DNA of 64,000 bases from Seleniivibrio sp. (GCF_021209385.1 NZ_JAJOIL010000027.1:1-64000), one strand, 5' to 3'. Shown: positions 8,498-18,112, counted from the first letter of the stretch. Translations and numbers: made by a program. Notes: a model not told the origin generated them from the sequence alone.

Positions 8498-10774
8498 CTA
8501 GTTTTTTGCGATGAGCTGTTCAATCCGTTTTATAAGCTCCTTGACAAGTAGAGGTTTCAGCAGGACAACATGCTCGCTTTCATCAAAGTTGTCTCTTTTA
8601 TGGGTTTCACCGACATAGCCGGTGGTGAATATCATTTTTACATCAGGGTTGACAGCACTCATCTGAGAATAGGCTTCTATGCCGTCCATGACAGGCATCA
8701 CTATATCGCTTATGACAAGATCTATCCCTCCGTGCTGCTTTTTATATATATCAAGAGCCTCTTTTCCGTTAGCCGCCTCAATGACCTTATACCCGTAAGC
8801 GTCAAGGGCGTTCATAAGGCTTTCACGCACCATCTTTTCATCTTCTATAAGGAGTATTACTGCACTTTTTGTTGATTTAACATCAATCTCTTCTTTTGTT
8901 TCTTCCGGTTTCTTCTCTGTAACAGGCAGTTTTATAATGAATTCCGTACCGACGCCTATCTCGCTCTGACATTCTATCATGCCGTGATGGCGGTTTATAA
9001 TGTCGCTGACAATATATAAACCCAGTCCGGTTCCTTTGCCTTCCTCTTTCGTGGTATAAAAAGGCTCGAATATCTTTTTAAGCTTCTTATCATCTATGCC
9101 GCTTCCGTTATCTTTAACACTTATGACAGCATACTCTTTAAAGCCGCCTCCGGCTTCTTTGCTGCTTATCATAAGCCTGTCGGTGGAAATGGTAAGTATG
9201 CCGTCCTTTGTAACGGCATCTCTGGCATTTGTTGCGAGGTTGATTATCACCTGTTCCAGCTGCACAGGGTCACCGATTATATTGATTTCTTCGGGGCTGA
9301 GTTCTTTCCTTATTTCAAGTTTGTTGCCTATCACCATGGAAAGAAAGCCGCTGACAGTATCCACAAGGTCATTCAGGTTAAGCACTCTTTCAGACTGCAT
9401 CTGTTTGCGGGAGAAAGTGAGCAGGTTCTGCGTCAGGCTTTTCGCCCTGATTGTAAGCTCAACTATCTTATCGACATACATATAAAAGCTGCTTTCAGGC
9501 TCCATTTTGCGTTTCATAATGGACGCAAAACCGCCTATCGCTGTGAGCATGTTGGTAAAATCGTGAGCTATGCCGCTCGTAAGCTCGCCAACAGTCTCCA
9601 TCTTCTGCGCATGCATAAGCTGGCTTTTGATGCGTAGCCTCTCTGTGATATCCTCTTCAACTATAACAATATTCTGGAGTTCGCTTCTCTCGTTCAGAAC
9701 AGGGGAGACTGAACCGAGAACAACGTATTCCTCACCATCCCTTCCGAGCCTGTTATATTCACCCACCCAGCTCTGACCGCCGCCGCAGTTTTTCAATGCG
9801 TTCCTGAAGTCATTCTTTTTTTCATTGCTGACTATATTCCCCAGAATATCCGCACCTATTGCGTCACTTCTCGATTTTCCGGTCATCGTGCAGTATGCTT
9901 TGTTCACATAGAATATTTTGTAGTCGTTATCTGTTATGATTACGGACGAAGCGCTGGCATCTATAGCTTTGTTAAGTATCATCGCCTGCTGTTTTGCAGA
10001 TTCCTTTTCGGTTATATCATGGATAATACCTAAAATAGCAGTTTTACCATCTGTTTTAACCGACTGAAACACAGCTTCCGCGGGATATACTGTCCCATCG
10101 CTCCTTTTCATGCGGGTGTAAAAAGTTTTTCTCGACTTAAATTTATCCCAGCCGCTCATAAACCCGACAGGCATAACGTCTGTCATGATCTCATTCATGA
10201 ACATTTTTTTCAGTTTATCTTCAGGATATTTCAGGTTAAAGGATGCTTTGCGGTTTGCAAATGTGATGCGGAAATCTGCACCATCAAGTACATATATCTC
10301 ATCCTCTGCGGAATTGATTATATTCTGGAGTTCTTTAATCTCCTGTTTTGCCTTTTTGCCTTCAACTATTTCTTTATACCCTTTTACTTCCCGCTTTATT
10401 ACAGGGCATAGGCGTATAAGGTTATCAGTTGTGACATAGTCAGAAGCTCCGGAACTTATGAATCCGGCTGCTTTTTCCTGTTTGTCTTTGTTAGTGATCA
10501 AAATGAGAGGGAGATCCTGATCGATAGACTTAAGTATAGCAAGCGCCTGAGTGATGTAAACATCACCCAGGGCTGTATCTGCAAGAGCGATAATCACTTT
10601 TCCGGAAAGCAGTTTCTCCGAAAACAAGCTCAGATCGCTGGTTATTTCAAAGACATGATCACAGCATACAGTTTTAAGATACTCCTGCACGGCAGTGCAG
10701 AGCTGTTTATCAGCAGTAAGAAATATGATACCAGTGCGGTTTTCCATTTTGATAATCTTACCAGCTCCGGTCAT
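8498..10774 (-). CDS. Hybrid PAS histidine kinase with C-terminal receiver
   Basis: A two-component sensor without predicted membrane segments, so probably cytosolic. Its 758 residues have a degenerate receiver-like domain (about 12-125), two PAS domains (about 145-260 and 270-385) and a HisKA domain with phospho-accepting His404 in SGIAHDFTNML. These are followed by a HATPase_c domain with NARDAV, GSGID and GTGLGLYIV, and a C-terminal receiver (about 635-755) with Asp690 in LVISDIVMP. The start could also be ATG 10747 (MENRTG); neither has a strong ribosome-binding site. It follows the IclR gene by 25 bases and is probably in one operon with it. Confidence 0.9.
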   Translation of the reverse strand: MTGAGKIIKMENRTGIIFLTADKQLCTAVQEYLKTVCCDHVFEITSDLSLFSEKLLSGKVIIALADTALGDVYITQALAILKSIDQDLPLILITNKDKQEKAAGFISSGASDYVTTDNLIRLCPVIKREVKGYKEIVEGKKAKQEIKELQNIINSAEDEIYVLDGADFRITFANRKASFNLKYPEDKLKKMFMNEIMTDVMPVGFMSGWDKFKSRKTFYTRMKRSDGTVYPAEAVFQSVKTDGKTAILGIIHDITEKESAKQQAMILNKAIDASASSVIITDNDYKIFYVNKAYCTMTGKSRSDAIGADILGNIVSNEKKNDFRNALKNCGGGQSWVGEYNRLGRDGEEYVVLGSVSPVLNERSELQNIVIVEEDITERLRIKSQLMHAQKMETVGELTSGIAHDFTNMLTAIGGFASIMKRKMEPESSFYMYVDKIVELTIRAKSLTQNLLTFSRKQMQSERVLNLNDLVDTVSGFLSMVIGNKLEIRKELSPEEINIIGDPVQLEQVIINLATNARDAVTKDGILTISTDRLMISSKEAGGGFKEYAVISVKDNGSGIDDKKLKKIFEPFYTTKEEGKGTGLGLYIVSDIINRHHGMIECQSEIGVGTEFIIKLPVTEKKPEETKEEIDVKSTKSAVILLIEDEKMVRESLMNALDAYGYKVIEAANGKEALDIYKKQHGGIDLVISDIVMPVMDGIEAYSQMSAVNPDVKMIFTTGYVGETHKRDNFDESEHVVLLKPLLVKELIKRIEQLIAKN

Positions 10775-10798
10775 ACACCGGATAACAGCTTCTGTTTG

Positions 10799-11590
10799 CT
10801 ACTCTTCGTCTGTAAGCTCTCTGAATCCGAATTTTTTCGAGAGAACTTTTGCAGCCTCAAGCACCATAGGGGCAACACTGTCCCTGATGGAATCCATAGG
10901 CATCCTTTCCGCAGGAGCGGAAACGCTTATGCCTGCAATTATATTGCCCATGAAGTCTTTGATAGGCGCACCGACACAGCGGACGCCAAGTTCATATTCT
11001 TCATTATCTACAGCATACCCGTTTCTTTTTATCTCGTCCAGTTCGTCTTTAAGCTGATCGAAATTCTTTATAGTGTTTGCAGTTATCTTTTTGAACTCAC
11101 CGGTATAGAGTTTTTCAAGTTCCATAGGGTCATAATACGCAAGCTGAGCTTTGCCTGTTGCTGTTGCGTATGCCGGACCTACATTTCCTATGCGCGGCAG
11201 AACACGCACTGCCTGTTCTGTTTCGATAACGTTCAGATATACAACGTTACCTTCACGCAGTACGCTGATGTATGCAGATTCATTCGTATCGTTTTTCAGT
11301 TGCTGAAGAACCTGTATGGATATCTCTATCAGGTTCAGTTTGTTTATATACGCCTGCGATATCTGGAAAGTTTTAACTCCCAGACGGAAGTTTCCGGTAT
11401 ATCTGTTGTGTTCGACATACCCCAGCATCTCCAGCGTCGCGAGGAGCTTGTTCACATTGCTTCTGGTGAGGTTCAGCGTAGACACCACGTCTGTTATACT
11501 GAGTTCATTGTCGCTGTCGCCAAGAAGTTCCAGTATATCAATGGCATTGCTCACCGCCTGCACAGCATATTCAGATTTTTCCCTTTTCAT
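10799..11590 (-). CDS. IclR-family transcriptional regulator
   Basis: A DNA-binding regulator of 263 residues from ATG 11590, which has GGAG six bases upstream; an ATG ten codons earlier lacks such a site. Residues 7-75 form the IclR winged helix (AVSNAIDILELL, then LSITDVVSTLNLTRSNVNKLLATL). Residues 90-255 form the ligand-sensing domain with the conserved GPAYATATGKAQLAY and the C-terminal GAPIKDFMGNIIAGISVSAP. Members usually control catabolic genes in response to small acids. None is adjacent, and the only likely operon partner is the hybrid kinase downstream. Confidence 0.92.
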   Translation of the reverse strand: MKREKSEYAVQAVSNAIDILELLGDSDNELSITDVVSTLNLTRSNVNKLLATLEMLGYVEHNRYTGNFRLGVKTFQISQAYINKLNLIEISIQVLQQLKNDTNESAYISVLREGNVVYLNVIETEQAVRVLPRIGNVGPAYATATGKAQLAYYDPMELEKLYTGEFKKITANTIKNFDQLKDELDEIKRNGYAVDNEEYELGVRCVGAPIKDFMGNIIAGISVSAPAERMPMDSIRDSVAPMVLEAAKVLSKKFGFRELTDEE

Positions 11591-11699
11591 CCCTGTCTCC
11601 GTATGCTTTCTGCATAACATTGTACTATTTTAAGACTATAGTTATCTTTGCAAATAAATACGCCTTCGTCAACACAATCTTTTACCATTTATATGTAGG

Positions 11700-12926
11700 C
11701 TACAGACCGAACTTATCTGTAAAGTCATAGCTTTCCATCATTACTCTGTTAAACTCTTCAAAACTTATCTGGAGCAGCCCGAAACAGTCGACTATTTCAC
11801 ATACATCGTCACTTTCATAGCATTTGACTGTCTTAAGCAGCAGACCGAGATCACCCTGCTGTTTCGTAACTGCAATCTTGACCTCTTCATCAACGTTGAA
11901 CTCTCTGACTATATCTTCTATCTCTCTGTTGAATATAACATCCAGAAGGGACATAAGCCCCACCAGATAAGCGCTGTCCGCTTTTTTATTGATATTTGGA
12001 CTCACCTGACATAAGCGCTCCATTGTCTTTGCACGGACCTGTGCGGTTATAAGCACCGGATTGCTCTGACTGTCATTGTTTGGTCCGGCATAAAGTATCA
12101 GATAGAGCCATTTCGTGAGGTTCACTCTACCCAGCATTGCCATAGCATGTTTAATTGAAGTTATCACTCCGCGGGTGAAGAACGCCGATGAGTTCATAAA
12201 CTTCAGCAGATTAATATAAAGATCGGGATAGCTCTTTATAACCTTTTCAAGCTCATTTGGCTCCGCATCACTCCTGAGCATATTAATAAGCTGTATCGTG
12301 GCTGCTCTTGACGGATCAACTGATTTTTGCGAAATCACTATAGGTTTTGCGAAATAGTATCCCTGGAACAGATCAAATCCCATTCTGCGGCAGCTTTCAT
12401 ATTCTTCTTGTGTTTCCACCTTTTCAGCCAGTTTTTTTGCTTTAACACCTGAAAGCAATTTCATATTCTGTTCAAGAATGGTTCTGTCGGAAAGCATGTA
12501 ATCCACTTTAATGTAGTCAACTACCGGAAAAAGCTCTTTAAAAGTTCCGATATATTCCTTTGTAAACTCCATGTCATCGAGAGCAAACTTATACCCTTTC
12601 CCCATATAGTATAGTATCTTATCAATAAGCTTTTGGCTCATCTTTGTGGATTCAAGAATCTCAATGACAAAGGTCTCTTTTGGCAACAGGTCAATTGCAC
12701 CGTCAAGAATTGTACTTTCATCGGCGTTTATAAACCCTTTTTTCCCTCCGAGCAGTTTTTCAAGCCCGAAGTTCTGCATCGCGTTTATGAGAACTCTTGC
12801 GGTTGCAGCCGCGTTGTCAGTTACAGAAGCCCCCGTCTGCCCATGACTCCTGTAAAGTACCTCATACGCGAAGATAAGCCCTTTTTCATCAAGGATGGGC
12901 TGTCGTCCTATATAAAAATCACTCAT
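11700..12926 (-). CDS. EAL-HDOD signalling protein (YuxH type)
   Basis: The 408 residues have an EAL-type domain (about 4-200) and an HDOD domain (about 205-395). EAL signature residues look largely kept: YEVLYR stands where EAL is usual, with FINAD, VIEILE, FALDDMEF, YIKVDY, a KVETQEEY glutamate and FQGYYFAKP. Phosphodiesterase activity on cyclic di-GMP is therefore possible, although the family is often considered degenerate. The HDOD part is related to HD hydrolases but lacks clear HD metal ligands. The start follows AAGGAG. It is a single gene, divergent from the DUF362 gene. Confidence 0.88.
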   Translation of the reverse strand: MSDFYIGRQPILDEKGLIFAYEVLYRSHGQTGASVTDNAAATARVLINAMQNFGLEKLLGGKKGFINADESTILDGAIDLLPKETFVIEILESTKMSQKLIDKILYYMGKGYKFALDDMEFTKEYIGTFKELFPVVDYIKVDYMLSDRTILEQNMKLLSGVKAKKLAEKVETQEEYESCRRMGFDLFQGYYFAKPIVISQKSVDPSRAATIQLINMLRSDAEPNELEKVIKSYPDLYINLLKFMNSSAFFTRGVITSIKHAMAMLGRVNLTKWLYLILYAGPNNDSQSNPVLITAQVRAKTMERLCQVSPNINKKADSAYLVGLMSLLDVIFNREIEDIVREFNVDEEVKIAVTKQQGDLGLLLKTVKCYESDDVCEIVDCFGLLQISFEEFNRVMMESYDFTDKFGL

Positions 12927-13049
12927 CTCGTCTCCTTCACTTGTGTATATTTTAAAATTGAGGACTTTACCATCATTAAGTTAAATTGAATATTGTGCGT
13001 TTTCACACTAATATTGTACTATATTACCACTTTTGGGAGGTTTTTTATA

Positions 13050-14114
13050 ATGTCTCAAGTCTTTTTTTCATCAATTGATAGTAAAAAACACAAAAGCCCT
13101 CTGTTGAAAATTTCAAAATTACTAAATAGATGTAATCCACAGGATTTTTTTACTAAGGGCGATCTTATTGCTGTTAAAACACATTTCGGAGAATATGGAA
13201 ACACTGCTTTCATACGTCCTGTTTTCCTGCGTCCTGTTCTGGATATTTTAAATCTTCTGGGAGCAAAACCGTTCCTTACAGATACCAACACCCTTTATGT
13301 CGGTATGCGTACAAACTCCGTAGACCATCTGCACAACGCCACAATGAACGGTTTTAATTATTCCACCCTGCAAACTCCAGTGATAATCGCAGACGGCTTA
13401 AGAGGTGACAACTCTGTTGATGTCCCTGTGCAAGGGGAGCTTCTTTCAAAGGTGATGCTTGCTGCTGAAATAGCTTCTTCCGACGGCATGATGGTTGTTT
13501 CTCACTTTAAGGGACACGAGGTTTCAGGATTCGGAGGAGCAATCAAAAATATCTCCATGGGGTGCGCCTGCCGCAAAGGAAAACTTGATATGCACTCCGA
13601 TTCTCACCCTTCGGTTGTTCAGGAAACCTGCACAGCCTGCGGGCGCTGTCTTACCTTTTGTGCATCAAACGCAATTGATATGAACCCTAAAGCTTTCATT
13701 ACCGATAGATGCACAGGATGCGCAATGTGTATCAGTGTTTGCCCTCATTCCGCCATACAAATAAACTGGAACGCATCATCTGCAACTACACAAAAGAAGA
13801 TGGCAGAATACGCAGCAGGCGTTTTCAACGCTCTGGACAGAAAACTGGTTTTTCTCAGCATTATACTTTCGGTTTCACCTGCATGCGACTGTTACCCCGG
13901 CAACGACAGACCTGTGGTCGCAGATATAGGTTTTGCCGCCTCAACAGACCCTGTGGCTCTGGATAAGGCATGTCATGATCTTGTTATTAAGGCTTATGGT
14001 GGAAATGATCCGTTTAAAGAGAAATACCCGAATATTGATTCTGCAGTCCAGCTTGCCCATGCCGAAAAACTTGGCATAGGCACAGCTGACTACAGACTTA
14101 TAGAAGTGGATTAA
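13050..14114 (+). CDS. DUF362 protein with two 4Fe-4S clusters
   Basis: From ATG 13050 the protein has 355 residues. GGGAGG precedes this start, and an earlier in-frame ATG (12993) has no such site. It opens with the DUF362 pattern (VKTHFGEYGNTAFIRP, then TDTNTLY). A bacterial ferredoxin insert has cysteines 194, 197, 200 and 204 plus 221, 224, 227 and 231, enough for two 4Fe-4S clusters. The C-terminal CDCYPGNDRPVVADIGFAAS is also typical. The function of the family is unknown, but an electron-transfer role is likely. Its stop overlaps that of the convergent secreted-protein gene by four bases. Confidence 0.88.
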   Translation: MSQVFFSSIDSKKHKSPLLKISKLLNRCNPQDFFTKGDLIAVKTHFGEYGNTAFIRPVFLRPVLDILNLLGAKPFLTDTNTLYVGMRTNSVDHLHNATMNGFNYSTLQTPVIIADGLRGDNSVDVPVQGELLSKVMLAAEIASSDGMMVVSHFKGHEVSGFGGAIKNISMGCACRKGKLDMHSDSHPSVVQETCTACGRCLTFCASNAIDMNPKAFITDRCTGCAMCISVCPHSAIQINWNASSATTQKKMAEYAAGVFNALDRKLVFLSIILSVSPACDCYPGNDRPVVADIGFAASTDPVALDKACHDLVIKAYGGNDPFKEKYPNIDSAVQLAHAEKLGIGTADYRLIEVD

Positions 14115-15664
14115 TTTTCAACTCTGGTGAGCTTGCCGCCTCCAAGGATGCGGTAAGCTCTGCTCTCTCTTTTGATTCCGTCGTCGGTCTCTTTTATATT
14201 CAACAGATAGGTTCCGCTGCCGCCGACTCTTCTTTTCTCTATGAACTGTATAAAGTCGTGACCAATGAAATCGCTCATTGTTGCAGGCTTGTTGAAATCT
14301 TTTGAAAATACTGATGCGAACTCTTCAGCCTCTGCCTGTTCTGTGAGTATCATGTCGCTGACCACATATGTATTTTTAGAGAATTCACCATATTCTCCTG
14401 TAAGATATTTTTTACCTACGGTATCTACTGCGTTCACAACGATAGACTTATCCGGTTTGGGTGAATAATATCTCATAAAAGGAAGTATCTTAAGCACCTG
14501 TTCCTGAGTTCCGCCTATAACATACGAAAGGGGCTGCCCGCCTGCCTTTCCCTTAAACTCTTTAAGTCTGCCCTGATAGTCTTTTTCCTGAATATTGAAA
14601 AGCATGAACTGTGCTCTGTCTTTATATCTGTCTGCAATATCAGATGCGGTGTCTCTGTATCCCTCTCCATAACCGAGAACGATTATCTTTGCTCCCATAT
14701 TCACAGCCATGTCAGCAGCCTTAGTCATATTCTCTTTCCTGTTGGACGAAAAATCATATGTGCTGTTTCCGGCTGTTATGGTTGCCGCTCCGGCATCTAT
14801 GACATAATCATAAAAACCGCGGTCGCCTTTGAAATCAAGCTCTATGCTTGTTTTCTGCCTGCTTATAGTATAAAGCATTGCTTCAACAATCTCCGGATTC
14901 TGGAAACTGTTCACTACGTTAACAACTACTTTGCCTTTGGTAAGAATCGGTTTCGGCTGTTCTTTAACCGGTTGGGGTTTTGTTATCTCAGGCTCATGCA
15001 TAGGTTCAGCTGTATTTTTCTCTTTAACTCTGGGAGCCATCGAAACTTCCGGCATAGCGGGTACGGCAGTAACCACAGGGGAGGGGAGAGGAGTTTCGTC
15101 TGCTTTGGAAACAGTTTTTACCACAGGCTGAAGATCAAAAACGCTTTCAGGTTTTTTCACTGCCTTTCTTTCAATACAGGCTCTTACGTTTTCATTATCG
15201 ATGTGCAGTTTTTCCTGTGAGCAATACAGACGGTAAGCTTTCTCTGCCTTGTCATCCATCTCCTGACCGCTGAGGTATTGTGCCTGATCAGCAGCAACTT
15301 TTTCATCTTTGCTTTTCTTTGCGGCATCAAGAACCCAAAGATGGGCATTAATCTTCATAAATCTGTCGAAATAGCTGTCGTCCAGATTATCCTGAAGCAT
15401 TTTATACCCTTTTTCAAGCTCACCCTGTCTGACATAATAACGTCCGAGGATGATCCCTGCATTCTTTGCAGCTCCGGTATCTTCGCTGATGGTAAGTTCC
15501 TTCAGCTTCCAGACGTCAGTTGCGTTCAGATCCTTAATAGCGTAATACTCGCGGTTGAAGATTATCAGCTCACCAGCGGCATAGGCGCTAATGGAGCCTG
15601 CTGTCATCATCAGCATGATGAATAATAGTATATGTCCTTTGAATCGGTTCGTCATATCTGACAT
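14111..15664 (-). CDS. Secreted protein with periplasmic-binding-protein-like C-terminal half
   Basis: A 517-residue protein I do not recognise with certainty. It begins with a signal peptide (hydrophobic about 10-29, cleavage near AYAAGE). A helical N-terminal half has TPR-like content (GYKMLQDNL, AYRLYCSQEKL), followed by a proline-rich linker (about 175-240). The C-terminal half has alternating beta strands and helices with paired sites such as AKIIVLGYG and KSIVVNAVDT, resembling the type I periplasmic binding fold and the LpoA/YraM-like activators. That similarity is an inference. GGAG seven bases upstream supports ATG 15664, which puts the first 77 bases inside rsmG. Confidence 0.55.
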   Translation of the reverse strand: MSDMTNRFKGHILLFIMLMMTAGSISAYAAGELIIFNREYYAIKDLNATDVWKLKELTISEDTGAAKNAGIILGRYYVRQGELEKGYKMLQDNLDDSYFDRFMKINAHLWVLDAAKKSKDEKVAADQAQYLSGQEMDDKAEKAYRLYCSQEKLHIDNENVRACIERKAVKKPESVFDLQPVVKTVSKADETPLPSPVVTAVPAMPEVSMAPRVKEKNTAEPMHEPEITKPQPVKEQPKPILTKGKVVVNVVNSFQNPEIVEAMLYTISRQKTSIELDFKGDRGFYDYVIDAGAATITAGNSTYDFSSNRKENMTKAADMAVNMGAKIIVLGYGEGYRDTASDIADRYKDRAQFMLFNIQEKDYQGRLKEFKGKAGGQPLSYVIGGTQEQVLKILPFMRYYSPKPDKSIVVNAVDTVGKKYLTGEYGEFSKNTYVVSDMILTEQAEAEEFASVFSKDFNKPATMSDFIGHDFIQFIEKRRVGGSGTYLLNIKETDDGIKRESRAYRILGGGKLTRVEN

Positions 15665-16205
15665 TTTGCCACTCCAAATGTTTTTTCACGATTGTTATTT
15701 TAGATGCGAACAGTTCTGCCTCGGCATTTTCACCTTTGTAAAGAACCCATACGCTTCGCTTATCTGCAAGATTTTCAGTGAATTTAAGCAGTTCGGCAGT
15801 CTTCGCCACACCCCTTGAAAGGATAGTGGCAAATTTTCTGTTCTTTATATTTTCGGCACGGGATGTAATAACTTCAACATTATCAAGCCCAAGCTCCTTC
15901 GCCGCGTCCTCAACGAATTTACATTTTTTCGCGATGCTGTCCACCAAAGTAAACTTTATATGCGGATACATTATTGCAAGTATAATACCAGGAAAACCTC
16001 CGCCTGTTCCTATATCGCAGACAGGCGATTTCAAAATATTCTTTCTTTCGGTGAAAAGTAAGAAACTGTCAAGAACGTGTTTTCTGTAAAAATCCTCTTT
16101 ATCTTTTATCGCAGTTACGTTCAGTACAGCATTGACATGTATCTCGTAGAATTGTTCTATTTTCTTAAGCTGGCTTTCTGAAAAAGGAAAATACTGCTCT
16201 ATCAT
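15588..16205 (-). CDS. rsmG: 16S rRNA (guanine-527-N7) methyltransferase
   Basis: Methylates G527 of 16S rRNA using S-adenosylmethionine. At 205 residues it is a typical GidB/RsmG. The SAM-binding motif VCDIGTGGGFPGIILAI is near residues 64-80, followed by TLVDSIAKKCKFV and the family-typical ITSRAENI. The start overlaps the mnmG stop as ATGA. The mnmE-mnmG-rsmG order is widespread, but parA-parB, which often follow, are replaced here by an unrelated secreted-protein gene that overlaps the rsmG end by 77 bases. Confidence 0.95.
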   Translation of the reverse strand: MIEQYFPFSESQLKKIEQFYEIHVNAVLNVTAIKDKEDFYRKHVLDSFLLFTERKNILKSPVCDIGTGGGFPGIILAIMYPHIKFTLVDSIAKKCKFVEDAAKELGLDNVEVITSRAENIKNRKFATILSRGVAKTAELLKFTENLADKRSVWVLYKGENAEAELFASKITIVKKHLEWQNVRYDEPIQRTYTIIHHADDDSRLH

Positions 16206-18061
16206 TTTTTCCCCATTATATATATGTGTAGAAGTGAAACAGCAGCAGGCGTCATTCCCTGTATACGTCCCGCCTGACCAAGAGTTTCAGGACGTATAGC
16301 CTTCAGCTTGTCCTTATATTCTTTGCGTAGCCCCTGTATGCTGTCAATATCCAGATCATCCGGTATGCGAACCTTTTCAATTTTATCAAATTTTTCTATC
16401 TCTTCCTGCTGTTTATCCAGATAACCTTCATATTTCACAGCTATTTCAACCTGCTCTGCAACACGTGCGTTATCTGTTCCGCCGTAAAGAATTTTCAGTT
16501 TATCATAATCCATTTCAGGACGGCGCAGAAGCTCTTTAGCTGTTACTCCGGTTCGCACCTGAAATCCGAACTGTTCAAGAATGCTGTTTGTTTCTTTATT
16601 CGGATTAACATGTATCTTTGTTATACGGTCAAGATCCTGTTCAAATTCAGCTTTCTCCGCATGGAACCTGTCGTATCTGGTTTTGCTGATAAGACCAAGA
16701 GCATACCCTTTTTCGAGAAGTCTGAACTCCGCGTTATCTTCTCTGAGCCAAAGTCTGTATTCCGCCCTTGAGCTGAACATTCTATAGGGTTCATCAACTC
16801 CCTTATTCACAAGGTCATCGCACATAACACCGATATAGCTTTCGTTTCTTTGCAGAATCATCGGTTCTTTGCCGTCCAGTGCAAGGACGGAATTTATTCC
16901 GGCAACAAGACCCTGCGCCGCAGCTTCCTCATATCCGCTGGTTCCGTTAAGCTGACCTGCGAAGTAAAGACCGCTTATCAGTTTAGTCTCAAGAGTAGGT
17001 TTAAGTGCTGTGGGCTGTACAAAATCGTATTCAATTGCATATGCAGGACGTACAAACTCAACGTTCTCAAGTCCTTCAACGCTTCTGTACATTGCAATCT
17101 GAACATCAATAGGCAGAGATGATGAAAAACCGTTAGCATACCATTCTTTTGAGCGCAGACCTTCCGGTTCAAGAAAAATCTGATGCCTTATCTTTTCTGG
17201 GAATTTTTTCACTTTATCTTCAATGGAAGGGCAATATCTGGGACCTACACCCTGTATAATACCTGCATAAAGCGGTGAACGGTGCAGGTTGTTACGGATT
17301 ATCTCGTGGGTTCTCTCATTAGTATATGTAGTATAGCAGGGAACCTGCGGAAGTTTTATCTCTTTAGTTTCAAAAGAAAAGGGCAGGGGGGGATTGTCTC
17401 CGCCTTGCGCTTCTAACCTTGAAAAATCTATTGTTGCAAAATCCAGCCTTGCAGGTGTTCCTGTTTTAAGTCTTTTTGTTTCAAATCCAAGCCTATGAAG
17501 AGAATAAACAAGTTCAACAGAAGCGAATTCGTTCATTCTGCCTGCTTCGTAATGCTTATCACCTATATGTATAAGACCTTTCAGAAACGTTCCTGTGGTA
17601 AGAATAACTTTTTCAGACCTGTATAACATTCCGGTATCACTGATAACACCGTTTACTTTCCCATTTTCAGCAGAAACTTCGTGAACTAAACCCTGTTTCA
17701 GGTCAAGCATGGGTTCCTGCATGATAACTTCCAGCATCCGCTGGCGATAAAGTTCTTTATCTGCCTGCGCGCGGCTGCTGCGGACAGCGGGTCCTTTCTT
17801 CATATTGAGTATGCGGAACTGAATACCTGTTTCATCGGTATTTCTTGCCATCTCTCCGCCGAGAGCGTCGATATCTTTTACTATATTCCCTTTCGCCAGC
17901 CCGCCGATGGCAGGGTTACAGCTCATCTGTGCCAAGGATTCCACAGATATTGTAAATAATAGCGTCTTCGCGCCCATTCTTGCAGAGGCAAGCGCAGCTT
18001 CACAGCCTGCGTGTCCTGCTCCGACAACAATAACGTCGTACTTTTTGTCATAAACCAACAT
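16202..18061 (-). CDS. mnmG: tRNA uridine-5-carboxymethylaminomethyl synthesis enzyme MnmG
   Basis: The FAD-dependent partner of MnmE, modifying U34 of certain tRNAs. The 619-residue length is standard. The FAD dinucleotide motif VVGAGHAGCEAALASARMG is near residues 11-29, followed by MSCNPAIGGLAKGN (with the conserved catalytic-region cysteine), the second signature ARLDFATIDFSRLE, and GIQGVGPRYCPSIEDK. A parS palindrome lies just upstream, and mnmE ends 51 bases before the start. Protein partner and gene neighbour agree. Confidence 0.97.
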   Translation of the reverse strand: MLVYDKKYDVIVVGAGHAGCEAALASARMGAKTLLFTISVESLAQMSCNPAIGGLAKGNIVKDIDALGGEMARNTDETGIQFRILNMKKGPAVRSSRAQADKELYRQRMLEVIMQEPMLDLKQGLVHEVSAENGKVNGVISDTGMLYRSEKVILTTGTFLKGLIHIGDKHYEAGRMNEFASVELVYSLHRLGFETKRLKTGTPARLDFATIDFSRLEAQGGDNPPLPFSFETKEIKLPQVPCYTTYTNERTHEIIRNNLHRSPLYAGIIQGVGPRYCPSIEDKVKKFPEKIRHQIFLEPEGLRSKEWYANGFSSSLPIDVQIAMYRSVEGLENVEFVRPAYAIEYDFVQPTALKPTLETKLISGLYFAGQLNGTSGYEEAAAQGLVAGINSVLALDGKEPMILQRNESYIGVMCDDLVNKGVDEPYRMFSSRAEYRLWLREDNAEFRLLEKGYALGLISKTRYDRFHAEKAEFEQDLDRITKIHVNPNKETNSILEQFGFQVRTGVTAKELLRRPEMDYDKLKILYGGTDNARVAEQVEIAVKYEGYLDKQQEEIEKFDKIEKVRIPDDLDIDSIQGLRKEYKDKLKAIRPETLGQAGRIQGMTPAAVSLLHIYIMGKK

Positions 18062-18080
18062 TATTCACCACAAGAAGCCG

Positions 18081-18098
18081 ATGTTTCACGTGAAACAT
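18081..18098. promoter_or_regulatory. parS site (ParB binding palindrome)
   Basis: ATGTTTCACGTGAAACAT is a perfect 18 bp palindrome whose inner 16 bases equal the consensus parS sequence of chromosomal ParABS systems. It lies in the 51 bp gap between mnmE and mnmG, a classic location near the origin. parA and parB are not in the window. The site can be mistaken for the start of a small gene because it reads Met-Phe-His-Val-Lys-His. Confidence 0.85.
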
Positions 18099-18103
18099 TC
18101 AAC

Positions 18104-18112
18104 TTATCCACA
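18104..18112 (+). promoter_or_regulatory. Consensus DnaA box next to parS
   Basis: TTATCCACA matches the DnaA-box consensus exactly, six bases from parS in non-coding DNA. It is a single box with no visible cluster or AT-rich unwinding region in the gap, so an origin is not supported. DnaA titration or regulation is possible, and so is chance. Confidence 0.35.

Noticed and set aside
10655-11617. 320-codon open frame on the plus strand
   Set aside because: It is antisense to the IclR and kinase genes, with Phe/Tyr-rich nonsense-like sequence and no ribosome-binding site.
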